From positions 186,001-250,000 of the forward strand of contig JAGPNK010000017.1 of the NCBI GenBank assembly GCA_020746835.1: a DNA stretch of 64,000 nt, given 5' to 3'. The notes below the pieces were generated by a model that saw only the letters and a program-made list of their open reading frames with translations, was not told the DNA's origin and did not search any database. This DNA comes from Stachybotrys elegans. Taxonomy: Eukaryota > Ascomycota > Sordariomycetes > Hypocreales > Stachybotryaceae. The translations under genes and the position numbers were made by a program. Position 1 is the first letter of the stretch. Each line of letters starts with the position of its first letter. Below are positions 56,075 to 64,000 of this stretch, one piece after another.

Positions 56075-57211
56075 ATAGAAGAAACGCTCATGAACTGCAG
56101 ATTCGCGCATATGAAGCCCTCTCTCTAGTACGGGAAACGGGTTTCCGCCCTTGGGGGGCGTAAAATGAGCAGAGCCCGCAACTGTATGTCGGGGCTGCAG
56201 CAAGTACGGCCTCTGCTTCGAAGACGGAATATCAGGACCTGACTACAGCCAGCGCCGTCGACTCCGCTGCGGTTTCATGTTTTGGACAGCAGGTCTCTGA
56301 GCCTAGGTAGTTCCCTTTAGAAAGATGAACCCATTCATTGGACAATGTATTCAGGTTATATTGGACTTTCTCTCACCTCTGCTCACCCTGGCTACTAATT
56401 TGGATACCCTCTGTCTATCATCTGACTCAAATTGTTCTATATCTGGTCGATGAGGTCGAGAATAGGGGTGGTTCTCGGGGTGGCCAAAGGAGAGCTCCAC
56501 TTCTAACTCTTGGGCAGCGCGGTTCTGAGGTCTTCAATCTGCCGTAGGGCAGCTTGGGGATATCACCCTACTTCTCATATTTCCTTTCGACTGTACTATC
56601 CTACGGCCACACGAACCATGTCCGCTGCCAGCCAGCACTCTGTCGGTCGGTTTGGCGTCTTTTCGCTTCTAGGGTGATTGGGGCTCTATTAGGCGGCTCG
56701 CTGGACCAATGGGGGAGACACTTAACACATGCTAGGATACGAGAAATCCATGGCACGCTCGAGAATGAGGGCTGGATTACATTGGCAATATCAAGAGCTG
56801 CACAAGGGCACAGACCAGCGCCAAGACGTAAGTTAGCAACATTGATGCTTCAACCTACAATATTCTTGCCCAGGCTGCACAAACCGTGCTTGCTTCGGGC
56901 TCTGTCATGTTCGACATGCCAAGGATGAGGGAGGTTGGAACGAAAGCTGACATGCCATAATTACTCTAGTTTATCAACCATGATTATTTAACCGTCCAAT
57001 AACCAGACGGGCTTATCGGCAGCCGCCCTGTTGCCTTGAGTATAAAGGCATAGGCACTGGATGGGGCGAGGTGCATACGGTCAAGCGTGGGTGATTGGCC
57101 CGAATATACTTGTCAGCTTTCAGCTGCTTCAGATGAATTTCCCCTCGTTCAGTTGCCGAAACTGTCATGACTGACACGCTCTTCTCTTGGCAATAACTGC
57201 AAACTCAAGTA

Positions 57212-57217
57212 TATAAA
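57212..57217 (+). promoter_or_regulatory. TATA box of the beta-trefoil lectin gene
   Basis: TATAAA, 100 bp before the ATG at 57312. Confidence 0.5.
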
Positions 57218-57311
57218 GGCGATTGCTACCTCTCCTTTCCCCCAGAATGATCCTCATTAGCTCACTACTCCACTACCCCTCTATCATCTCCATCACATCC
57301 TGTTGGCCACC

Positions 57312-57995
57312 ATGTCTTTTGTTGAGTCGCTCGATGGGGCTATTGTCAGTTTTCTCAACTACCACAGCGGCACTGCCATAGACCTCAAGGTGTCTGGTGA
57401 GCAACCCTGGCTATTGTTGGCGGTTTGATCCCCCCTTCACTCACACATACGTAGGTGGTGCCGAGAGAGGCAACACGGTTTTTGGTTATCCCTTTCACGG
57501 CAAAAAGAATCAGCAATGGAAGCTTGAGCGCGTCGAAAACAAATCCATCTTCCCAGTTTTTATGATTAGGAATGTTCAGTTTCACAGTGCGTAGCTAATG
57601 GCCAAGCTGAATGCGAATGCTGACCGCTGTTAGCATGCATCGACATGAACGGGACTGAGAGCCATGTCATGGGCTGGCCAGGCGGTGATCCCACCAATGT
57701 TCACCAGCTGTATCGGCTAATTGCAGCTGACACCAAAGGAAGAGTCTTTGCGTAGGTTCTACGCATGTTTTGTTGTGCCATAGATGTGCTAATTTTGTAG
57801 CATCCAGAATGTCGGCACTAACCATTGCATTGATCTTCTGCATGGCAGTAGGGAACCAAGGTATGCTTTGACATGCTTTAACTATTTGCTCATAGATAAA
57901 TACTGATACAGAACAGGGCTGCCATCCAGGGGACGCCAACCGCCCCTGACTTGAGCAACACGCATCAGCTCTGGAGGGTTCTTCGGATGGATTGA
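57312..57995 (+). CDS. Ricin-B-like beta-trefoil lectin, no signal peptide
   Basis: Five exons, 57312-57396, 57455-57586, 57634-57751, 57801-57860 and 57917-57995, encode 157 residues, the expected length of one beta-trefoil. The three repeats each end with a QxW-type motif: NQQWKLE, HQLYRLI and HQLWRVL. The second has Tyr in place of Trp. Introns are 47-58 bp and fall between repeats as seen for such genes. No signal peptide is seen, as in cytoplasmic fungal defence lectins. The last acceptor (57916) was chosen over an earlier AG because it alone gives REPRAAIQGTP. It would bind a galactose- or GalNAc-type sugar, but ligand residues cannot be judged here. Confidence 0.85.
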
Positions 57996-58700
57996 CTTAG
58001 TCAACTAGCTCGGCAAATTCTGAACATTTGATATCGTGTGGCCCATGAGTCGAGTCTTCACTTACGTAGAGGACGTTCCGATGAGTTTGAGCAGAAAGTC
58101 GGAGTAGATATCATCCATGCCCAGTACTTCTAGACAGGGTCGCGAATAATGGTGCTTGGCACCATTAAGAGATGGTTCATGATTGTTGTATGGTCTCGGA
58201 TCGTCAGCTCCATCTTGTCCCCACGTCCACTGTACGGCCCCGAGATGAAGCAACAGTGTGCTGGAAGGAGACAGACCTACCAACGATCTCGCATAAACGA
58301 AAACCGTTTGAGAGGTTATTCATACGTTAGGATGACTTCTCTAGCCTATACGTCCGAAGAAAACTGTGAATGAGCGCCGCCAACCTAACGGCGTTCAGTC
58401 TCACAAGATAACAGTCAGGGAGGGAATCGTTGGTCGGGCAAGGCGTATAGCGAGCCTGTCACCCACCAATAGCCTTCTCATCCTGGCCCACCTATTTTGC
58501 TTGAGGATTGCTGACACCCCGGAGTTTCCATGGAATTGGACACATCATAATCCCCCCAAAGGAGTCATGGTAAGCTCAAAACCCCGCAATGCTGCACTCT
58601 CCGTGCTGAGACTCATGGTGTTAAAGTTAATTGTAGGAACAAGTCCAGCATCTGGTTTCACATACACAGACAGCCTCCCGCAACGCTTTGCCCATCTACC
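57996..58700. other. Intergenic region, nothing recognised
   Basis: 0.7 kb. A frame beginning at 58366 overlaps the start of the next gene but shows no motif. Confidence 0.4.
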
Positions 58701-59463
58701 ATGCCACAACAATACCTCGGCGAAGAGGCGCCGGAAGGGGAAGCCTTGCGACCTACAGCAGAACCACTGCATGGGAAATACACATCACTTGTTCCCTATG
58801 ATTCTTCTCATGTCGATTCGCTATACAGAGAGCTATTCCGCCCCGGGACAGAACACATTTGGACTTGGATTCCGGCACAAATTCCCTCAGAAGTCACTCA
58901 AACGGGCGCCGCCCTCGACTACCTTCTGAGCCTTAGCTCATCCTCCGAGTCCTTTTTCTACGCGGTCCTCTCGGCTCCTGCGTCTGATCCATCTGCCGAG
59001 GCCTTGGGGTTGATCACACATGTCAATGTTGCTCCTGAACACCGCCGTATCGAGGTCGGCGTCATCTTCGGGTCGCAGCTGAAGCAGACACGAATGGCAA
59101 CGGAGGCATTCTATCTCATGATGCAGAACACTTTTGAGAACTATGGGTATACCAGGTTTGAGTGGAGGGCAAACGAGTTGAACACGGCAAGTGTGGCAGC
59201 GGCCAAACGACTCGGCTTCCAGTACGAAGGGATACTCCGGTAAGAGCACACATGGATCTTGCTTCGGCTCTTTGCAACCCGCTAATATGCAAGACAGGAA
59301 CAATCTGATCGTCAAGGGGAGATACCGCAATACTGTTTGCTGCAGTGTCTTGAAGGAAGAGTGGCCCCGCGTCCGTGGAGGTTTTCAGAAGTGGCTAAGT
59401 CCAGATAACTTTGACGAGAGTGGCAAACAGAAACTTAGCTTGAAAGAGTGCAGGGAAACATGA
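58701..59463 (+). CDS. GNAT acetyltransferase, RimJ/RimL type
   Basis: Two exons, 58701-59239 and 59298-59463 (58-bp intron), encode 234 residues. The FYAVLS strand, the GLITHVNV beta-strand, the GVIFGSQLKQTRMATEA acetyl-CoA binding loop, and ASVAAAKRLGFQYEGILRNNLIVKGRYRNT at the C-terminus identify the Acetyltransf_3 family of protein N-terminal and small-molecule acetyltransferases. The N-terminus (about 1-25) is an acidic extension that varies in the family. Acceptor is unknown. Confidence 0.9.
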
Positions 59464-59863
59464 AACCCTGGTCCATACAGCTTGCCAGAATATGTGGCTG
59501 ATGATTCTTGGTGGTATTAATATGTCGTGAAAGACTGGATGAGCCAAACACATTGGATGATAGACAAAATAAAAAAGCCATTAGGACTGAGTATCCTATC
59601 AGTGAGGGGAATCACGGGTCATCTTGCGGTTGGGTCAGCACCCGGACTGAACTGCGCTTGCATCATCACAATTCTCAAGATATAAGGATAACTTATAAAG
59701 TACATACATGCTGTTTCCGTTTCGAAACAACCATGGGGGTATCTAAAGAAAGCAGAGAGATGCAACCCTTTTATATACAGTAACCCGCCTTGTCACCCAT
59801 TGACTGATAACCAATCCCAATCCCTAAAACTCCGCCCAAAGCAAAACGGTGGCCACCCCGTTT
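59464..59863. other. Convergent intergenic region
   Basis: 0.4 kb between the acetyltransferase and kinase 3' ends; nothing recognised. Confidence 0.4.
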
Positions 59864-62243
59864 CTATCTCCAACATGAAGTAAGGAACTTCAAAATCCTT
59901 CTCCATCGCCCAGGCGGCTCTTCAGGGACCGCTTCTCCTCTCGTCTCATTCGCAGATGCAGCCTTCTGTTCCCTGACCGAGTCGTCCACTGATCTATCCC
60001 TGGGAGTGGTCAGTGTCTCGTCCAGACTTGGAGCCGGCCCAGCTCGACTGCCGTCCCATCTGCTGCGGGACGGAACAGCAAGCCTGGAAATATCAGATTG
60101 TATCTGAATGCTCTCATCTGGAGGGGAAATTGCCCCTTCGCTCACTGCCCGCGAGCTCGTTTCACTTTGCTCACCACCATGACTCTCGGTTTCGGGGCCA
60201 GTTCCATCTGCAGTCCGGCCCCCAATGGTAGACTCGTCGCATCGGGGGTCGTCCACCTCCAGCTGGCTTGAAGTTGCCAGATTGCCCACTGTCGTGGACA
60301 AATTTGGCTCTTCCACAATTTCCGAACCACTTCCACTAGGCTTGCCTGCCTCTTGCTCCTCCTGCATCATTTTCAGAATCTTTGACATCTCTGTAAAAAT
60401 AAGGTCGCTTTTCCCTCGGTCACTGGGATTGATGAGGAGCATCTTTGTTTCGATCAGATCGAGTAAAGCCGCTGCGAGCTTTGTACAGTCCGGGAGACCC
60501 CTCAGCCTCTCGATGCACTGGTAAGACATTAGTAAGTTGCTCAAAACTATGGATCTGGGTATAAGGGGTTCGAGATATTCTTACCTTGCTCACAGATGAC
60601 TTGAGCTCACCAACCGGGTTTCCGTCAGCTCCCTCTACAATGTTGAAAAACCTCTCCGATTTGAAGCCTATGATGCCTGTCCTGTCCTCCTCTCCGCGCT
60701 CGAATCCAAAGTTCACCACTGCATCGTATCCTTCCAGATGCCAGACGCAGAACTCAAGAAAGACGCAGCCAAGAGACCAGATGTCGTAGTTTTGGGAAAT
60801 GGTCTGGCTCCAGATATCGGTCTCAGGCCCACGATAGGTATCCGTCCATCCATCTGCGGTAGCGTCCCCTGATCTTGAGAGGAGCGTATGGTATCTTGAG
60901 AGGCCCAAGTCAGACAGAACAAGCTTCCCGTTGTCATCCTCGTCTTCCCCATCAGTCCACAAGATATTCTTGGGCTTTATATCTTGGTGTCGTCCCCATT
61001 CTGGCAGCGTCAAGTCGGGGGCGTCTCCTGCCTGCATTCTTTCCTCCTTCTGCCACGTGGCCAGCCCGTGTATCCTCCTCACGGCCCTGGCAATGCCTGT
61101 GCACTGTTGAGCTATCCACAAACTATCCGAACGGATGTTCTCTCTGGGCGGGTTCTCCCAGAACTCCTGCAAGTTTTTGTCTGCCCATTCAAAGACAAAA
61201 TAATGCTTGCTGCCACGTTGAAAAAATAGCAGAAGATTCACTAGGTGATCTTCTTTGTGCACTTGGGCGCAGCAACGTAATAACCCCTGCAATTCACGAT
61301 GATAGGCCTCGGTATCGTGCGGGTCAATCTCTTTGAGTGCAAAATACACCGGCTTCCGCGATGCCTGTCTCCAATATTAGCATGGCCCAAAGTAGTGGTT
61401 ATCTGGTGGACGTACTGGCGTAACTTCGAAGTTGTGGTGAGACGGATCAATCTCAATCCTGTAGACTCTCCCACCGCCACCCGTTGCTTTGATCTTCTTT
61501 TTCAGCCAAGGAAGATGAATCCTCTCATGCACTATGTACTTGCATAGTCTGCCGGGCCGCATATCGAGGAAGGGTACGAAGAACCATTGCTGGTAGTTGT
61601 TGAGAGAGTGCAGATCTTGAGATGTCCAGGTCCTGAATTGGCTGTGCCTAATTTCCAAAACCCTGCCTTGACTCGTCTCGATGGACTTGGGCTGCCTGAA
61701 GTCAAAGTTGAGCGGGAAGTCACTGTCGGAAATGTCTTCGCGCAAGAAATCGTGTATGTGCTGAAATTTGCCCATCTGGACCAGTATCGCGACAATGCGG
61801 CGCCTGGAACTCGTTCCGAGTATTCCATTAATTATGAATAGCAAGACTGGCTCGGGAAGCTCCTGGTACTTCTCAACAACCAGTGCCTTGATAGCATCGA
61901 TAGTGAAAATCTGTTCAAATGCTCCAATGGGTAGATATTGGCTCTCCTTGTGGTTTCGTTGCCAGCATTCATCCATCTTGTCAATGATTGACTGCTCGAT
62001 GGTTTGGTCGGTACATGGGTGAAGCCCAAGCCTTCGACGCAACTGACCAACTGTCAAAATGTCGCCAAGTGAAGTAATCGTATGGCCCTGTCCACTCCCG
62101 TCCGTGTATGGAATGGCGCCCAGTCCTAAGTCGTTCACGGTATTGACGCTGACGCGAGTATCAGAATACCGAAGGGTAGGTCTCAGAGACCCGACAGGAG
62201 GGTCCGGTGTGGGTGAAAGCCGGCCGTCGATACCATCATGCAT
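59864..62243 (-). CDS. Divergent protein kinase (Ser/Thr-like) with N-terminal extension
   Basis: Three exons, 62243-61416, 61364-60585 and 60517-59864 (introns of 51 and 67 bp), encode 753 residues. Residues 1-276 form an N-terminal region without a recognised domain. The kinase domain begins near residue 277 with VYFALKEI (Lys287); the catalytic loop is HQDIKPKN at 402-409 instead of HRD, the metal site is DLG at 428-430 instead of DFG, and the activation segment ends in GPE (455-457), then DIWSLG at 470-475. The tail (540-740) is Ser/Glu-rich and probably unstructured. Many fungal kinases of this expanded type lie near NLR-like genes. Catalysis is plausible but unproven. The frame also starts at a GTG at 62291, but the ATG is preferred. 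Confidence 0.85.
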
Positions 62244-63409
62244 GGCTTCTGTGTTGGTCCTTGTTGCGTGGATGGATTCGAAGAATGACACAGGATTCGA
62301 CGCCCGTTAGCCGAAAGTGGCCGAGGCGGATTTGGTGACCCAAGTCTTGGGTAAATGTATGTGTTCTTAACACTGTAAGACAAGATGAACAAACAGTGCA
62401 GTTGGTGATCCACGTAGAGTGAAGTGAGCTTGGTTAAGCCAATTATTGCAGTGTATGCTCCATAGCCTCTCCTTATGTATCCAGTAAGAGCTCAACAGGT
62501 CCGCATTTGGGGTATATAGGTGCCAGGTAAGTAACAAAGAAGTCGAAGTGCCTTGCGTTGACTCCGTCTTCTCTGCAGGAAATTGGTCGTACAGGGGATG
62601 AAGGAGGGGGGCCAGTGGCTGCATCCTGCGCCTCAGGTGGCCTTGCTCCAGCCGCCGTCCCTTACATGCAAAGGGCCATCATTGGTCGCCTGATGGCTAT
62701 GGTGACAGTGAAATCCCATTTTGTTGGTCACATGGGGGCTGTGGAGGCTCTATCGAGCAGCTGAGACAGGGGTGGTCGACAGTTTGGGCCATGGCCTTCA
62801 GTTCAGCAGAGCCTGATTTCACTCTGCCGTTTACACCGCCTCTCTTGAGGGCTTTCACTGATCAAGCCTGATCTTGCAAAACGACAGCGTGCCAGAGCCT
62901 TGGATTCATCAGCTGGGAATGCCGTCATGCGAACTCTTCCGTGTTCCCTCGGAGTGTGTCATGCGGCCATTGCATTGTTGGACAGTAAGGCAGCCTTGTC
63001 CTACACCGAACTCGTATTTTTGGAACCTGAGAGTGGCCCCCAGTATCGAAACGCGAAATGGTTTGAGACAAGTGTCAAAAAGGGGGGGGGCGGCTGAGTG
63101 CCCAAGGATACACCGTCCTTTGGTGCCTTGCCGTTGGGAAAGGGATTTATTTGGGCGGGATGACGACCTTTTTCCACTTTGCCGCCCTCCCCCCAAAACG
63201 CCCCAGGCACACTGGCTCACTGAAAGGGGGCGAGCACCCAATCATGTGGCAGTGAATCACAAAAGCACCGATTCTTGCGCGGATACAACTGCCCTGCCCA
63301 CCCATTTTCTGGACTTAAGCTTTCCACTTGACAACGAACACACACCTTACAACTGCGCCTAATCCAACTACGCTTTGTGAGCCAATCGACATAATTCATC
63401 ATTTGCGTC
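62244..63409. other. Divergent intergenic region, kinase / orphan gene
   Basis: 1.2 kb, with frames of up to 162 codons near 62874-63362 that lack motifs. Possible promoters on both sides. A poly-G run of nine at about 63082-63090 lies in the middle. Confidence 0.45.
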
Positions 63410-63826
63410 ATGGCATATAACGACTTGGGGTTTGGCCAAAAAGTACACAAGGACTTGGAGCTTGTGCGAAAGGACTGCCGTGTGTCTGTCCTCACCGCCT
63501 ACCCGCATAGCTACAAACCGCGTGACCTCTCCAACGCCCTCCTTGCTTATTTCCATGGGAACGAGTTTGAGATATGGTTATCTGGGAATATCTACCTTAT
63601 CTACATTGATGCGGATGCATACAATAACTGCCAGGTCAGTGCAATCCCCAGCTTGGAGCGAGTAACATGTCCCTTACAAAGAATGCAGGGCCCGCGGCAG
63701 CAGACCAAGCCAAACGAGATATCCGGCGACTCATGTAAAAAGACCTTCGACCACGATCGCAAGCGACAGATCGATGATGCAAAAATGGCTCAGAAGCTGT
63801 TGAGGGAACGACCGCTAGATGGATAA
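63410..63826 (+). CDS. Small hypothetical protein, function unknown
   Basis: An open frame of 138 codons from an ATG at 63410. It has a mixed N-terminus (YNDLGFGQKVHKDLELVRKDC) and a middle with many aromatic residues (FEIWLSGNIYLIYIDADAY), then a basic tail. A perfect GT-AG intron of 54 bp (63635-63688, a multiple of three) could also be removed, giving 120 residues without a frame change. I do not recognise a family. The gene is at the right edge of the window and could have more exons beyond it. Confidence 0.5.
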   Translation: MAYNDLGFGQKVHKDLELVRKDCRVSVLTAYPHSYKPRDLSNALLAYFHGNEFEIWLSGNIYLIYIDADAYNNCQVSAIPSLERVTCPLQRMQGPRQQTKPNEISGDSCKKTFDHDRKRQIDDAKMAQKLLRERPLDG

Positions 63827-64000
63827 GGGAACAATGGCGCCGCCAGACCATCTGGCAACAGCCTGCAGGGCGCATTATGATGTTATGCCTTTTCTTGCGT
63901 GATTTGATGGCGAGTTAGCGATATTGGGAGTCATATGGTATAGACTAGGAAGAACTGAGATTGATATCGTAGACATTATTAACCTCAATGGCCCAGCATC

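Larger units (their letters stand above)
55571..57311. other. Divergent intergenic region with 100-bp tandem repeat
   Basis: 1.7 kb between divergent starts of the DJ-1-like gene and the lectin gene. It holds both promoters and the 100-bp repeat at 55875-56074. No gene recognised between them. Confidence 0.5.

Overview
The window is genomic DNA of a filamentous ascomycete, probably a Sordariomycete (Hypocreales-like). The reasons are numerous short GT-AG introns (about 42-78 bp, one suspicious 35-bp case), GC-rich third codon positions, a HET-domain gene, a HeLo-NACHT NOD-like receptor, an AA9 polysaccharide monooxygenase, a Zn(II)2Cys6 regulator and an isocyanide-synthase cluster. All exon structures were worked out by eye from splice signals, frame continuity and family motifs. 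Spans are coding only, first to last codon, and UTRs are not annotated.

Layout. 0-15 kb: a HET-domain gene cut by the left edge, a secreted type-B carboxylesterase, a CSC1/RSN1-type membrane channel, a decayed short-chain dehydrogenase, a secreted FAD-linked oxidase and a convergent zinc-type alcohol dehydrogenase. 15-26 kb: a spacer with a striking nested palindrome, exosome subunit Rrp41, an ER protein disulfide isomerase ending in HDEL, a secreted polysaccharide deacetylase and a Zn2Cys6 transcription factor. 26-30 kb: an F-box-like protein with a tandemly repeated leader, an unrecognised Cys-containing protein and a beta-carbonic anhydrase.

30.7-39.4 kb is the most interesting block. An isocyanide synthase fused to a TauD-type Fe/2-oxoglutarate dioxygenase lies between an MFS permease of monocarboxylate-transporter type and a divergently transcribed FAD aromatic hydroxylase, followed by a second MFS permease. 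The likely logic is: an amino acid (tyrosine or similar) becomes an isocyanide, the TauD domain oxidises or desaturates it, the flavin enzyme hydroxylates it, and the MFS proteins export it. I do not recognise this exact gene set as a described cluster; product and novelty are inference.

40-64 kb: a HeLo-NACHT NLR, an atypical SDR, an eight-exon NAD(P)-binding epimerase-like protein, a GFA/CENP-V zinc protein, an intron-containing tRNA-Ala(AGC), a GNAT acetyltransferase, an AA9 LPMO, a possibly decayed stretch, a DJ-1/PfpI protein of the isonitrile-hydratase-like superfamily, a beta-trefoil lectin, a RimJ-type acetyltransferase, a divergent protein kinase and a small orphan gene. The mix of housekeeping genes (RRP41, PDI, CSC1, tRNA) with allorecognition and secondary-metabolism genes points to a chromosome-arm region with accessory insertions.
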